64,000 nucleotides of DNA from assembly GCF_017745675.1 (NCBI RefSeq), contig NZ_JAFLJM010000002.1, positions 343,079 to 407,078 on the forward strand, in the 5' to 3' direction. The DNA comes from Alkalihalobacillus sp. BA299 (GTDB lineage: Bacteria; Bacillota; Bacilli; Bacillales; Bacillaceae_F). Positions within the stretch are counted from its first letter, which is position 1, and every line of letters begins with the position of its first letter. This document shows positions 36,989-47,366 of this stretch, piece by piece. The notes beneath the pieces are model-generated. The model was not told the origin of the DNA and searched no databases. It worked only from the letters and a program-made list of their open reading frames with translations. Made by a program: the position numbers and the translations under genes.

Positions 36989-38569
36989 TTATTTAATGAT
37001 CACATCATCGATCATCAAATAGTTTGCCGCATTGATCCAAAAATCGCTTACGTTACTACTATGAACAGCCATATGCTCATAGTTACGGATTGGAATATAA
37101 ACGGCATCTGCTAATTCCATTTGCATCACTTGCTCATAAAGCTCCTGCCGCTTTGCGTCGTCTGTGACGCGACGTGCCGCTTCGATGATTTCGTCTACCT
37201 CTGGGTTACTATAGTAGAAGTGGTTTCCTGGAGGTCCTTGTGATGCGGTATGGAATAAATTGTATTGGTTGTAGTCTCCATCACCTGTCGCATTTCCCCA
37301 GCCGCCAATAAACAAGTCATGATCCGATTTATCGATCGTATCAATATAAGCACCGTACTCCATCACTTGAATGTTCACGTCAACTCCAATCCCCTTTAAT
37401 TGAGATTGAATGACTTCAGCCATATTAATTCGTTCTTTCCGGTCACTTGTCAGCAAATTGAGCGTTAGTCCGTTCTCAAAGCCGGCTTCTTTTAATAATT
37501 TTTTCGCTTCATTTAAATCATAGTCATACGGCTTTACATTTTCACTGTGACCGAACACCTTTGGACTCATTGCCGCATTCGCAAGAGTACCTACGTTATT
37601 ATAGACACCGTTAATAATCGCTTCTCGTTCGATTGCATGACTAATTGCTTTACGCACCCTTACATCATCTAAAGGCTGCTTCTTCGTATTAAAACCAACG
37701 TATTCGACAGCAAGTCCTTCCGTACGGTAAAGTCCCATCGTATCTGAGGCCTCAATTCGCTCAATTTCCGTTACAGGGACTTGATCGTTAATATGGGCTT
37801 CACCTGTTTCAATCATCGCTAAACGTGTCGCATCCTCAGGAACGACTTTGAAAACAACACGATCAATATTTGGTTCTTTCCCCCAGTAGTTTTCATTCTT
37901 CTTTAGGGAAATTTCCTGGCCAGTTTTCCATTCCTCGAAAACGAATGGACCTGTCCCAACTGGATGCTCCATTAATTTTTCAGGATTCTCCGCTAATGCA
38001 TTGGGACTCATGATACTTCCTTCATTACTTGCCAAAATCGAAAGTAGCGGAGCATAAGGATAATCTAGTATTAATTGGACTGTATAATCATCCATTACTT
38101 TTACTTCGTTAATCATTGCGAACTTCTCACGCTGCGGTGATCCAGTCTCAGGATCGAGCAACCGTTCAAATGTTGCTTTTACTGCATTAGCATCAAATGG
38201 CGTTCCATCATGAAACGTAACGCCCTCTTTTAACGAAAATTCCCACGTCGTATCATCAATAACCTTCCACTCGGTTGCTAAAAGAGGTTGAATGTTCATC
38301 TCTTTATCGGGTTCAACAAGAGTTTCATATACTTTTTGATAAACGATGTTCGCAGAAGGAATATCTGTAATAAAATGAGGGTCTAATTTTGTTGCATCTG
38401 ACAAACGAACAACAGTTAGCTCCCCTCCTTCTTTGGCTTCTTCTATTTCGATTTCAGTTTCCTTTGACGTGTTCGATTCAGTAGTACATCCGAAAGTAAA
38501 AAATAACATCGATCCGATGAAAGCAAACAAAATTCCATTTCTAAGAATGGATCTTCTTTTTTTTCCCAT
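36989..38569 (-). CDS. Family-5 extracellular solute-binding lipoprotein (Dpp/Opp type)
   Basis: The product has about 526 residues. The ATG at 38569 is selected by AAGGGAG and gives MGKKRRSILRNG, then a lipoprotein signal ending FFTFGCT. Family-5 hallmarks include TVVRLSDATKLDPHF, EWKVIDDTTWEFSLKEGVTFHDG, VGTGPFVFEEW and RVRKAISHAIERE. It lies divergent from the permease genes at 38871 and delivers a ligand to them. The protein closely resembles the binding protein at 55725-57290, so the system has at least two receptors. Ligands of this family include peptides, nickel, glutathione and other small molecules. Confidence 0.9.
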   Translation of the reverse strand: MGKKRRSILRNGILFAFIGSMLFFTFGCTTESNTSKETEIEIEEAKEGGELTVVRLSDATKLDPHFITDIPSANIVYQKVYETLVEPDKEMNIQPLLATEWKVIDDTTWEFSLKEGVTFHDGTPFDANAVKATFERLLDPETGSPQREKFAMINEVKVMDDYTVQLILDYPYAPLLSILASNEGSIMSPNALAENPEKLMEHPVGTGPFVFEEWKTGQEISLKKNENYWGKEPNIDRVVFKVVPEDATRLAMIETGEAHINDQVPVTEIERIEASDTMGLYRTEGLAVEYVGFNTKKQPLDDVRVRKAISHAIEREAIINGVYNNVGTLANAAMSPKVFGHSENVKPYDYDLNEAKKLLKEAGFENGLTLNLLTSDRKERINMAEVIQSQLKGIGVDVNIQVMEYGAYIDTIDKSDHDLFIGGWGNATGDGDYNQYNLFHTASQGPPGNHFYYSNPEVDEIIEAARRVTDDAKRQELYEQVMQMELADAVYIPIRNYEHMAVHSSNVSDFWINAANYLMIDDVIIK

Positions 38570-38870
38570 TTTCTTCTCTCCCTTATTATATTTGTAAAGA
38601 TTCCGACCTCTTCGGTTAAAACGATCCTTCACCTCCTACGCTAACGCTTATCTGCATTATAGAAAATGATGCGAGGGAATATTTACAGAATATTTACTTG
38701 TTTTTTAAAGATTTTGACAACTACTTTAAAAAACATTTACTTTACATAAAATTTTGATAATTTTAAACAAAACACGTTTCATTTCTATACCTACTCTTTT
38801 ATTGAAAGGAGGAATTTTCAAAGCGATCTACCGTCTCATTTTCTGAAAAAACTTTTAGGGGGGAAATCAT
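38570..38870 (+). promoter_or_regulatory. Divergent control region with ATTTAC direct repeats
   Basis: GAATATTTACA (38677-38687) and GAATATTTACT (38688-38698) are adjacent 11-bp repeats. AAACATTTACT (38731-38741) follows 43 bp further, about four helical turns. They may bind the AraC-type response regulator encoded at 43752. TTGACA at 38714-38719 could be a -35 for the rightward operon, but the -10 is unclear. GGGGGG precedes the ATG at 38871. Confidence 0.4.
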
Positions 38871-39773
38871 ATGTCACTTGAAGTAAAAACGGAACAGCCA
38901 AATGTCGTCACGAAAACGTTATTTAGTCCAAAGGAATCGAAGCTGAAAGACTTTCTTTCTACATTACTCATCAATAAAGCGGCACTGGTTGGAGCCATCA
39001 TCATCGTTTTCTATATTTTTATTGCTTTATTCGCACCACTGCTTGCTCCATATAGTCCTTATGAAATTAATTTAGAAAATAAATTGATGCCGCCATCGAT
39101 CGATCATTGGATGGGAACTGACGATAAAGGGAGAGACATTTTAAGTCGAGTTCTTTATGGGTCAAGGCTTTCAATGGGAGTAGGATTTGCAGCCGTATTA
39201 TTCGGGGCTTTTTTTGGAATTATTTTTGGTCTCGTTGCCGGTTACTACGGCAAATGGGTTGACTCATTCATTATGAGAATGATGGACGTAATGCTTGCCT
39301 TTCCAGGAATTTTATTAGCCCTTGCGATCATTGCCGCTCTTGGTCCAAGTCTTATCAATGTGACTATTGCTGTTGGCGCTTTCTCAGTTCCTTTATTTGC
39401 AAGAATTGTTCGCGGATCGACTTTAGAGGTAAAACGCCTTGAGTATATTGATGCGATTCGATCACTTGGTGCCAACGATTTAACGATCATTGTTAAGCAT
39501 GTTTTTCCGAATATTCTTTCACCAATTATTGTCCAAGGTACGTTACGCCTTGCCACTGCGATACTTTCTGCAGCTGGTCTGTCCTTCCTAGGGCTTGGCG
39601 CACAACCACCCTCTCCAGAGTGGGGAACGATGTTAAGCAGTGGTAGAGATTTCTTGTTCTCAGCACCATACATTGCCTTGTTTCCTGGCTTGGCCATTTC
39701 GATTTTAGTTTTAGGTTTTAATATTTTTGGTGATGGTTTACGAGATGCATTTGATCCAAGAATGAAAAATTAA
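38871..39773 (+). CDS. Dpp/Opp-type ABC importer permease (DppC-like)
   Basis: The 300-residue membrane protein has the N-terminal OppC signature (KDFLSTLLINKAALVGAIII), followed by PYEINLENKLMPPS and HWMGTDDKGRDILSRVLYG, typical for DppC/OppC. Five to six membrane segments are visible. The ATPase-docking loop is IRSLGANDLTIIVKHVFPN. It is the first gene of a rightward operon with dppB-, dppD- and dppF-like genes. In many operons the B permease comes first; here C precedes B. Confidence 0.92.
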   Translation: MSLEVKTEQPNVVTKTLFSPKESKLKDFLSTLLINKAALVGAIIIVFYIFIALFAPLLAPYSPYEINLENKLMPPSIDHWMGTDDKGRDILSRVLYGSRLSMGVGFAAVLFGAFFGIIFGLVAGYYGKWVDSFIMRMMDVMLAFPGILLALAIIAALGPSLINVTIAVGAFSVPLFARIVRGSTLEVKRLEYIDAIRSLGANDLTIIVKHVFPNILSPIIVQGTLRLATAILSAAGLSFLGLGAQPPSPEWGTMLSSGRDFLFSAPYIALFPGLAISILVLGFNIFGDGLRDAFDPRMKN

Positions 39774-39802
39774 ATAATAGGTGAAGAGGAGGTTACTAAC
39801 CG

Positions 39803-40723
39803 ATGCTGATGTTTATTTTACGCCGTGTCTTACAAACAATCCCAGTGATTATTGGAGTCACATTTGTTGTTTTCTTTATTATGCAGCTCGTTCCTGGTGA
39901 TCCGGCCGTGCTGCTTGCAGGTGAAGGTGCTTCAAAAGAAACGATTGAAGCCATTCGTGAACAGCTTGGGTTAAATCAACCTTTATTTATTCAGTATTTT
40001 GATTACTTAATAAATGTGTTCCGAGGAGATTTAGGAGTTTCATTAAAGAATAGCCAGCCGGTGTTGGATGAAATTTTAGTTCGTTTGCCGATTACGATCG
40101 AACTTGCCTTTTTCAGCATCATTATCACGATTGTTCTCGGAATGGCAGCAGGGATCATTTCAGCTGTCAAACCGTATTCTTTTACAGATATTAGTGTTAT
40201 GCTCATCGCTTTGCTTGGAATTTCACTGCCAAGCTTCTGGTTCGGTTTAATGCTCATGTATTTCTTTTCTGTCAAACTGCAAATCCTGCCTGTTGCGGGC
40301 TGGGATAGTATCATGCATGTGATCTTGCCTGCGATCACTTTAGGAGCAAGCGGTGCGGCCATTGTTGCTCGAATGACGAGATCGAGTATGCTAGAAGTCG
40401 TTCGCCAGGACTATATTCGAACCGCCCGTGCCAAAGGCCTTCGTGAACGGATTATCATTTATAAGCATGCGTTAAGAAATGCATTAATTCCTGTCATTAC
40501 GGTTGTTGGCTTGCAGTTTGGTGCCTTACTTGGCGGAACGGTCATTATCGAATCGATCTTTGCCATTAATGGATTAGGTCGAATGATTGTCGATGCGATT
40601 CGCATGAGAGACCTGCCAATGGTCCAAGGCGGCGTCTTATTTGCCTCGCTAATATTTGTCATCGTTAATTTATTCGTTGATATTTTTTATCGATTCTTTA
40701 ACAAACGGATTGATTTAAATTAA
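39803..40723 (+). CDS. Dpp/Opp-type ABC importer permease (DppB-like)
   Basis: The 306-residue protein starts LMFILRRVLQTIPVIIGV, the DppB/OppB N-terminal signature, with the extracytoplasmic loop MQLVPGDPAVLLAGEGA and the docking loop RTARAKGLRERIIIYKHALR. Six membrane segments are visible. GAGGAGG precedes the start; either the first ATG or the one six bases later may be used. It forms the channel with the DppC-like subunit. Confidence 0.92.
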   Translation: MLMFILRRVLQTIPVIIGVTFVVFFIMQLVPGDPAVLLAGEGASKETIEAIREQLGLNQPLFIQYFDYLINVFRGDLGVSLKNSQPVLDEILVRLPITIELAFFSIIITIVLGMAAGIISAVKPYSFTDISVMLIALLGISLPSFWFGLMLMYFFSVKLQILPVAGWDSIMHVILPAITLGASGAAIVARMTRSSMLEVVRQDYIRTARAKGLRERIIIYKHALRNALIPVITVVGLQFGALLGGTVIIESIFAINGLGRMIVDAIRMRDLPMVQGGVLFASLIFVIVNLFVDIFYRFFNKRIDLN

Positions 40724-40738
40724 GGGGTGGTGATTATC

Positions 40739-41773
40739 ATGAACGAAAAAAATAGACCCATTTTAGAAGTCAAAGGATTAAAAACACATTTCACTACAAA
40801 ACGCGGTGTGAGTAAAGCCGTGGATGGAATCGATTTTACGTTGTATAAAGGTGAGACGCTCGGGGTTGTTGGAGAATCGGGCTGCGGAAAAAGCATGACC
40901 TCCCTCTCTATTCTGCGCTTAATCCCTTCTCCTCCAGGAAAAATTGCAGGAGGATCGGTTTTGTTTAAAGGAAAAGATTTAGTAACGCTGTCAGAGGATG
41001 AAATGAGGTCCATTCGCGGTAATGAAATATCGATGATTTTTCAGGAACCTATGACTTCATTAAATCCTGTCATACCCGTCGGAGAACAAATAGCTGAAGC
41101 ATTAAGACTGCATCAAAGAATGGGTAAAAAGGCGGCGTGGGAAAAATCAGTGGAAATGCTGAAATTAGTAGGAATCCCTTCTCCGGAAAAAAGAGCCAAG
41201 CAGGAGCCCTTTCAGTTAAGCGGCGGGATGCGCCAGCGTGTAATGATCGCCATGGCTCTTGCCTGTACGCCTGAAGTATTAATTGCTGATGAGCCGACGA
41301 CCGCCTTGGATGTTACCATTCAGGCACAAATTCTCGAGCTGATTAAAGACTTACAGACAAAGCTCGGAATGGGGGTCATCATGATCACCCATGATCTGGG
41401 GGTTGTCGCCGAAACTTGTGACAAGGTCGCCGTCATGTATGCCGGAAATATTGTCGAGCATGCTTCGACAGAACAAATTTTTGCTAGCCCAAAGCATCCA
41501 TATACGCAAGGTTTGCTCGACTCCTTGCCTAAAATTCATGAGGACCAAGATGAATTAACAACGATTGAAGGCAGCATTCCAAGTCCATACAATATGCCAT
41601 CCGGATGTCGCTTTGCCTCCAGATGCCCTTACCGAGAAGAGATTTGTCTAACACAACAGCCAGACCTCATCGAACAAAGTGACGGCTCTAAAGTAAGGTG
41701 CTGGATCTATACTGACCAATGGACAGGTAAAACGGAAAAAGAGGGGGTTTTTCCTGATGGAAGCTACAACTGA
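40739..41773 (+). CDS. Dpp/Opp-type ABC importer ATPase (DppD-like)
   Basis: The product has about 344 residues. The ATG at 40739 follows AAGGGGTGG at good spacing. Walker A is GESGCGKSM, the signature is [15 protein letters not shown], Walker B is [13 protein letters not shown] and the switch is [11 protein letters not shown]. The C-terminal oligopeptide/dipeptide extension has cysteines in [15 protein letters not shown] that bind an iron-sulphur cluster in some members. It overlaps the DppF-like gene by 17 bp. Confidence 0.93.
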   Translation: MNEKNRPILEVKGLKTHFTTKRGVSKAVDGIDFTLYKGETLGVVGESGCGKSMTSLSILRLIPSPPGKIAGGSVLFKGKDLVTLSEDEMRSIRGNEISMIFQEPMTSLNPVIPVGEQIAEALRLHQRMGKKAAWEKSVEMLKLVGIPSPEKRAKQEPFQLSGGMRQRVMIAMALACTPEVLIADEPTTALDVTIQAQILELIKDLQTKLGMGVIMITHDLGVVAETCDKVAVMYAGNIVEHASTEQIFASPKHPYTQGLLDSLPKIHEDQDELTTIEGSIPSPYNMPSGCRFASRCPYREEICLTQQPDLIEQSDGSKVRCWIYTDQWTGKTEKEGVFPDGSYN

Positions 41774-42752
41774 AAAAAAAGTTATCCTACAAGTAGACCA
41801 TTTAAAGCAATATTTTCCGATTAAAACAAACTCTATCTTTAAGCCAAAAACGTATGTCAAAGCGGTAGATGACGTTTCCTTTCAACTTTATGAAGGGGAA
41901 ACTTTAAGCATTGTTGGAGAATCGGGCTGCGGCAAGTCAACAACCGGACGAGCTATTTTACGGCTTGATGAACCGACTGGCGGAATCGTTCAGTATTCTG
42001 GGAAAAATATTTTAGAGCTCAATAAAAAAGAGCTTAGAAAGCTTAGAGGCGATTTACAGGTTATTTTTCAAGATCCATTTGCGTCGCTTAACCCTCGGCA
42101 AACCGTTAAGCAAATTTTAAATGAAGCGATGGCGATTCAAGACGTGGTTGATAAATCACATAGATTGGACAGAATGCTGGAATTGCTCGGCTATGTCGGC
42201 CTTCCTCCAGAATCACTCGATCGTTATCCACATGAATTTAGCGGTGGACAGCGCCAACGAATCGGGATTGCGAGAGCACTTGCGGTTAACCCAAAGCTCA
42301 TTATTTGTGACGAAGCGGTTTCTGCTTTAGATGTTTCCATTCAAGCGCAAATTCTTAATCTATTAAAAAAGCTGCAAAAGCAGTTTCAGCTGACCTTTCT
42401 CTTTATTTCACATGATTTAAGTGTAGTCAGACATATTTCAGACCGTGTAATGGTAATGTACTTAGGAAAAGTGGTTGAAATCGCGGAAAAGAAATCACTA
42501 TTCGATTCGCCGCTTCATCCCTATACGAAGGCGTTATTATCGTCTATTCCTGTCCCTAATCCGGCTTTAAAAAGAGATCGTGTCATCTTAAAAGGAGATG
42601 TGCCTTCACCAATCGACCCGCCGAGCGGATGCCGGTTTCATACGCGCTGCCCATTTGCAACCGATATTTGTAAGCAAAAGGAGCCTGCCTTAAGGGAAAT
42701 TGAACGCAATCATTTTGTCAGCTGTCATCTTGCAGAGGAATTATCACATTAA
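41757..42752 (+). CDS. Dpp/Opp-type ABC importer ATPase (DppF-like)
   Basis: The 331-residue ATPase has Walker [10 protein letters not shown], signature [15 protein letters not shown], Walker [15 protein letters not shown] and switch FISHDLSVV. Its C-terminal extension ends [22 protein letters not shown] lies nine bases before the ATG inside the previous gene. It forms the heterodimer with the DppD-like ATPase and is the last gene before the hairpin repeat at 42777. Confidence 0.93.
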   Translation: MEATTEKKVILQVDHLKQYFPIKTNSIFKPKTYVKAVDDVSFQLYEGETLSIVGESGCGKSTTGRAILRLDEPTGGIVQYSGKNILELNKKELRKLRGDLQVIFQDPFASLNPRQTVKQILNEAMAIQDVVDKSHRLDRMLELLGYVGLPPESLDRYPHEFSGGQRQRIGIARALAVNPKLIICDEAVSALDVSIQAQILNLLKKLQKQFQLTFLFISHDLSVVRHISDRVMVMYLGKVVEIAEKKSLFDSPLHPYTKALLSSIPVPNPALKRDRVILKGDVPSPIDPPSGCRFHTRCPFATDICKQKEPALREIERNHFVSCHLAEELSH

Positions 42753-42776
42753 AAGCCTAAAATTATTTTAAAAAAA

Positions 42777-42894
42777 GGCTCCTTTCTCAGAGATTGTTGC
42801 TTTTAGCTTTTGGACCGTAAGCCAAGCGGATGCTTGGCTCTTCACGCATAGCGTAAAAAACGGTCCAAAAGCAACAAAGTTTACGAAAACAGCC
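42777..42894 (+). repeat. Hairpin mobile-like repeat, copy 1
   Basis: This 118-bp element begins GGCTCCTTTCTC and ends GTTTACGAAAACAGCC. An inner stem of at least 13 bp, GCTTTTGGACCGT (from 42806) with ACGGTCCAAAAGC (to 42872), encloses a smaller hairpin GCCAAGC/GCTTGGC. It is an inverted copy of 47367-47549. It probably also ends transcription of the ABC operon. Confidence 0.8.
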
Positions 42895-42984
42895 TAAAAA
42901 ATTTTAAAATGTTTACTATGATATATTAATATGGGAGTAGTTATCTTCTACTCCCATTTTCTTGAACAAAAGGAGACTCGCAAA

Positions 42985-43755
42985 ATGCTAACCCTTGATG
43001 CTTTCTCCATCTATATCATGTTTTGTGTCTTAGCTCCATTAGTCGGTGCATTTACGTTACTTTTTTTGTTTCTGTTTGAAAAACGAATCGATCTGCTTGA
43101 AAAACAAACACGTGAAATTGCGTTAGAGAGAGAATTGCAAACAGCTCTATATAATCAATTGAACAAGGAAATCCAGCCGCATTTCTTTTTTAATACGTTA
43201 AATTCAATATTAGGCTTAGCAAGACTCGACCGCAAAACTGAATTAATCCGTTCAATTGAAACACTATCCAAGCTGCTTAAATTTAAATACCAGACGAATG
43301 ATAACTTTATAACGATTGCAGAGGAATTAACTTATATTAATTATTATTTAGAAATACAAAAAACAAGATTTAGAGATCGACTTCATTACGAAATGATAAC
43401 GGATCCAAACGTCACGAAAGCGATTATTATTCCATTTTTAATACAAACGCTTGTCGAAAATGCTTTTAAACATTCATTTGAAAAACATATCGGTGAGGCT
43501 TTTTTAAAAATTGAGGTTGTAAAAAAGGAACAGGAAGTACACGTAACCGTTTGGAACAACTCGTTTGACAGCCTTGAAGAGAGTTCTCAAGAAGGCGGGC
43601 TCGGTTTAGAAAACATTGCAAAACGGCTAGAATTACTGTTCCCAGATCATAACACCTCTGTCCAATTAACTAACTTACATGACGGTACGACCGTTTTAGC
43701 TGTGTTCCCCTTTGTAATCAAGTCTGAAAAACGGGAAGGTGAAAGAACCAAATGA
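42985..43755 (+). CDS. LytS/YehU-family sensor histidine kinase
   Basis: The product has about 256 residues from the ATG at 42985, chosen for AAAGGAG nine bases upstream. One N-terminal membrane helix (YIMFCVLAPLVGAFTLLFLF) is followed by a short coiled coil. The His_kinase domain (PF06580) has the phospho-His in QPHFFFNTLNSILGLARL, and the ATP-binding domain has the N-box LVENAFKHSFEKH and GGLGLENIAKRL. With almost no extracytoplasmic part, it may sense through the membrane or through the adjacent transporter. It overlaps the response-regulator gene by 4 bp. Confidence 0.9.
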   Translation: MLTLDAFSIYIMFCVLAPLVGAFTLLFLFLFEKRIDLLEKQTREIALERELQTALYNQLNKEIQPHFFFNTLNSILGLARLDRKTELIRSIETLSKLLKFKYQTNDNFITIAEELTYINYYLEIQKTRFRDRLHYEMITDPNVTKAIIIPFLIQTLVENAFKHSFEKHIGEAFLKIEVVKKEQEVHVTVWNNSFDSLEESSQEGGLGLENIAKRLELLFPDHNTSVQLTNLHDGTTVLAVFPFVIKSEKREGERTK

Positions 43756-44444
43756 ATATCTTGCTAGTAGATGATGAACCGATTGAGTTAGATCAGCTTG
43801 AATATCTCGTTCAAAAAAAGTTTCCAACTTGGACGTTTTTCAAAGCACAAGATGCTTCGAAAGCCCTGCAAATCGTTAAACAGCACGACATCTTTCTTGC
43901 TTTACTGGACATTCAGCTTCCAGGAAAGTCAGGTCTTGAGTTAGCAATGGAGCTTTCGAGTAACTATACAATGGACATTATCATGGTCACAGCGTTTCAA
44001 AATTTCGAATATGCTCAAACCTCCATTCGCCTTGGCGTTGTTGATTACATTACAAAACCTGTTATTGAGGATGAGTTAATGGGCGTATTGGCAAGGTATG
44101 AACGATTGGGCAGGTACTCCGAACAAATTGTTAAAGCCTTGCAAATTATCCAGCAGGAGTATAGTGAGAAGTTAACGTTAAATTATCTCGCGTCTAAAAT
44201 CCATATTAATTCAGCGTATCTCAGCAGAAAATTCCATGAAGAAGTCGGAATGGGCTTTTCCGAATACTTAAATGACTTTCGCTTAAAGGAAGCCCAAAAA
44301 ATGCTGATGGAATTCCCTGATTTAAGTATTAGTGCCATTTCAGAGCGGTGCGGGTTTAACAGCCAGCATTATTTTAGCCAAATGTTCCGCAAAATGACTG
44401 GACAATCTCCACGTGATTATCGCTTGAAGGAGCAATACCGTTGA
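43752..44444 (+). CDS. Response regulator with AraC-type DNA-binding domain
   Basis: The 230-residue protein has a receiver domain with acidic pocket LLVDDEPIE, phospho-Asp in LALLDIQLPGKSG, and Thr/Lys in IMVTAFQNF and DYITKPV. The C-terminal AraC/XylS domain contains LASKIHINSAYLSRKFHEEV and the family signature ISAISERCGFNSQHYFSQMF. It overlaps the kinase gene upstream and the symporter gene downstream, so all three are coupled. It probably controls the nearby uptake genes. Confidence 0.92.
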   Translation: MNILLVDDEPIELDQLEYLVQKKFPTWTFFKAQDASKALQIVKQHDIFLALLDIQLPGKSGLELAMELSSNYTMDIIMVTAFQNFEYAQTSIRLGVVDYITKPVIEDELMGVLARYERLGRYSEQIVKALQIIQQEYSEKLTLNYLASKIHINSAYLSRKFHEEVGMGFSEYLNDFRLKEAQKMLMEFPDLSISAISERCGFNSQHYFSQMFRKMTGQSPRDYRLKEQYR

Positions 44445-45760
44445 AGAAAACTGACTATCAATTTTATGTAAGCGGAGCCATCAAACTAGGTGTCGGATTC
44501 GGTATTGTAAGCTTATTGTCAAGGTGGATAACAGGAAATACGATTCTTTCCTCTCCAGAAACGTTAATAAAATATGGACTAACTGGAGGAATCGGCTATT
44601 CGCTAATGGGTGCTCTTGCTCTAATTCTGTTTGGTTTTTTGGCGAAAAAAATCCGCGAGAAATATAACAACCAGCATACGATAGGCGACGTTTTAAGACA
44701 ACGATTAACTCCATTCGGTTATTGGTATATGATCTTCATCCTCCTTTTAACGAGCACGCATTCTATGTTTGTGCAAGCCATGGGGGCAGGAATTCTGTTA
44801 CACATCATTTTTCCGGTGCCAATTTTTGCAGGGATGTTCATCTTTTTATTATTTTGCTTTTTTATCGGAGGAGTTGGCGGCATGCAGCGGCTTCATCAGC
44901 TTGCCGGTGTAAATGTAGCATTGATCTTTGGTGCTGTCATCTTTATCCCCGTCTATTTTTATATTCAAGAAGGCGTCTATCCTGTTTATGAAGGGATTAA
45001 GCTTTACCATCCCTATGTATTGTACATTAAAAATACAGATGCCATTTGGTTTATTTTTACTGCGATCATCATCGGCTTTGGACAAGTAATCATCGATCGG
45101 GCCACTTGGCAAAGGGTATTTATTTTAAAGAAAGAAAAAGTCCAAATGATCTTTACTCTAGCTGGATTAATTTGGGCTACCATCCCACTGGCATTATCCT
45201 CCCTATTGATGATCATTATTTTTGGGAGAAGCTATGAAAACATTTATTCGTTGCTTTTTGAGCTAGTCGGTAAAATTCAATCGACGTTGCTCATTGTCTT
45301 ATTTGTTCTGTTTTGTTTTAGTGCAATTTCATCTACAATTAGTGCGGAAATTCATGCAACAACAACGTTAATTGTAAAAAATATACTCGAGCTATTTCGC
45401 CCTTTAACGAATAGGGAAAAGTGGAAATACACTTACATTCTTTCTGGAATGATCTGTGTATTTTTACTTGCTATGGTAAGTATTCTTACCCCGAATCCGC
45501 TCGAGTTACTATTTTTCTTCGGGAATATTTACGCAGCCATGATCGTTCCAATGCTATATATCATTCTTGGAAACAAAAAGCTGCCTTTCATCATTCCCTT
45601 AGCATCATTCATCGGTGCTGCAGGAGGATACGTTGCTTTACCTATACTAAAAAATCTTACGGCCATTTGGATGAGTTTTGCTATTTCCAGCTTGATTTGT
45701 CTCATTTTTTTCATCTATCAATCTCTTTTTGCTAAAGAGAATACCTTTAATAGATCCTAG
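44441..45760 (+). CDS. Sodium:solute symporter-like permease
   Basis: The 439-residue protein has about 12 hydrophobic segments. It starts with TTG in a 4-bp overlap (TTGA) with the response-regulator gene. The pattern GGIGYSLMGALALILFGFLA, the helix-breaking segment GFGQVIIDRATWQRVFIL (compare D-x3-Q-R of the SSS family) and FSAISSTISAEIHATTTLIV fit the SSS superfamily with the LeuT fold. It could be a transporter or a transporter-like sensor partner of the adjacent histidine kinase. The solute is unknown. Confidence 0.75.
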   Translation: MKKTDYQFYVSGAIKLGVGFGIVSLLSRWITGNTILSSPETLIKYGLTGGIGYSLMGALALILFGFLAKKIREKYNNQHTIGDVLRQRLTPFGYWYMIFILLLTSTHSMFVQAMGAGILLHIIFPVPIFAGMFIFLLFCFFIGGVGGMQRLHQLAGVNVALIFGAVIFIPVYFYIQEGVYPVYEGIKLYHPYVLYIKNTDAIWFIFTAIIIGFGQVIIDRATWQRVFILKKEKVQMIFTLAGLIWATIPLALSSLLMIIIFGRSYENIYSLLFELVGKIQSTLLIVLFVLFCFSAISSTISAEIHATTTLIVKNILELFRPLTNREKWKYTYILSGMICVFLLAMVSILTPNPLELLFFFGNIYAAMIVPMLYIILGNKKLPFIIPLASFIGAAGGYVALPILKNLTAIWMSFAISSLICLIFFIYQSLFAKENTFNRS

Positions 45761-45772
45761 GGGGAATTTTCT

Positions 45773-47215
45773 TTGGAACACAACGAAGCATTACTTGATG
45801 ATATATCGATTCATAGCTTAGACTTAAGGCCGACAAAGCCAGAAGCTCGAACATTGAAATTCGGGCATTTTTTCTCATTATGGATGGGGTCGGTCCATAA
45901 CATCCCCTCTTATGTAACCATCGGGGGATTTTTTGCGATCGGATTATCGATTTCACAAGTATTTTTCATTATTTTAATTTCAGCAATCATCCTTGCGGCA
46001 ATGATGGTCTTAAATGGTCATGCTGGCTATAAGTATGGTATTCCGTTCACGATGCTGCTCCGGACAAGCTTTGGTGCAAAAGGTGCTATACTTCCGGGGG
46101 TGCTAAGAGGGATCATTGCCGCTATTATGTGGTTCGGGCTTCAAACGTTTGCAGGCAGTCTCGCAATTTCGATTCTTATCGGTTATTTTTGGCCAGACTT
46201 CTTATCATTAGGCGGAAATTGGAATATCTTTGGATTAAGCCTGCCTAATCTTCTTTCGTTTCTAATCTTCTGGACAATCAATGTTTCCTTTATTTATGGA
46301 GGAATTACGACATTAGGAAGGTTAACGAAGGTGATCTCACCGTTAGTTTTTATTGTTTTCGGCGGCATGAGTATTTGGGCGATTAATTTAGCTGGAGGCA
46401 TTTCACCTATACTTAGCTATAGCGCTAAAGGGGTCGACGGAAATAGTGTTTTTGTCATATTCACTTGCATTTCGGCGATTTTGGCCACTTGGGTCGCTCC
46501 GATTTTAAGTGTATCTGATTTCACAAGGTTTTCTCGCTCCAATAAAGACCAGTTCTTCGGTCAAATAGCTGGGATTGTGACGACTTATTTGCTTTTTGCA
46601 ATCGCAAGTATTTCGATTATTGTCGGCTCAGAAATTGCTTTTGGGGTCCCGATTTGGAATGTCCTAGAGGTCGTTGACAAGTTTGATAGTCACTTTGCGA
46701 TCGTCCTCTCCTTATTAACCGTTTGTTTATCAACTCTATCAGTAAATATTGTTGGTAATATCATCCCTGCTGGTAATCAATTGGTCGCTCTTTTCCCAAA
46801 AAGATTTACGTTTAAATCAGGTGCTTTAGTTGCAGCGGTAATCGGAATTCTGATTATGCCATGGAAACTAATGGAGAGTTCTACTAGTATTTTTGCATTT
46901 TTAAATGTCGTCGGGGGATTGTTAAGTCCTGTTATCGGTGTTATGTTAGCCCATTATTTTTTCATCAGTAAAAAAGAAATCAATGTCCAGTCGTTATATA
47001 CTTCAAAGGGTGAGCATTCCTTAACAACAGCGATCAATCTTCCGGCGGTCCTTGCGATGCTCCTAGCAGGCACACTTAGTTTAATAGGAAACTTTATCCC
47101 AGCCTTCGCCCCGCTATATAGCATTTCTTGGTTTACAGGAATCACCCTATCGATCGTCCTTTATCTTGTATTTTGGTATTTTAGCAAACGATTATCTAGT
47201 AAAATGATTAAATAA
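45773..47215 (+). CDS. NCS1-family nucleobase/cytosine permease
   Basis: This 480-residue, 12-helix membrane protein has N-terminal NCS1 features: FSLWMGSVHNIPSYVTIGG (compare cytosine/hydantoin permeases), YGIPFTMLLRTSFGAKGAI and IIAAIMWFGLQTFAGSLA. The last matches the substrate-site helix of allantoin/hydantoin permeases. It starts at TTG 45773 after TAGGGGG, 12 bp past the symporter gene. It probably imports a nucleobase-like ring compound, which fits the three cytosine-deaminase-like enzymes nearby. Confidence 0.88.
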   Translation: MEHNEALLDDISIHSLDLRPTKPEARTLKFGHFFSLWMGSVHNIPSYVTIGGFFAIGLSISQVFFIILISAIILAAMMVLNGHAGYKYGIPFTMLLRTSFGAKGAILPGVLRGIIAAIMWFGLQTFAGSLAISILIGYFWPDFLSLGGNWNIFGLSLPNLLSFLIFWTINVSFIYGGITTLGRLTKVISPLVFIVFGGMSIWAINLAGGISPILSYSAKGVDGNSVFVIFTCISAILATWVAPILSVSDFTRFSRSNKDQFFGQIAGIVTTYLLFAIASISIIVGSEIAFGVPIWNVLEVVDKFDSHFAIVLSLLTVCLSTLSVNIVGNIIPAGNQLVALFPKRFTFKSGALVAAVIGILIMPWKLMESSTSIFAFLNVVGGLLSPVIGVMLAHYFFISKKEINVQSLYTSKGEHSLTTAINLPAVLAMLLAGTLSLIGNFIPAFAPLYSISWFTGITLSIVLYLVFWYFSKRLSSKMIK

Positions 47216-47366
47216 TATATCAAATCATTGTTAATGTAGTTACCAGAATGTGTTGATCCATTCTGGTTCCTTTTTCTTTGCTGGAAAATTGATTGCACTC
47301 TCCTTCAAAGAAGGGGAAATTTTAAACTTTGCATGTCTTATTTTTATGTTAAGATGTTTTATTTTA
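47216..47366. other. Intergenic, no gene seen
   Basis: This lies between the NCS1 permease and the second hairpin element. A short inverted repeat, ACCAGAATG/CATTCTGGT (about 47241-47270), is a weak terminator candidate for the + operon. Confidence 0.4.
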
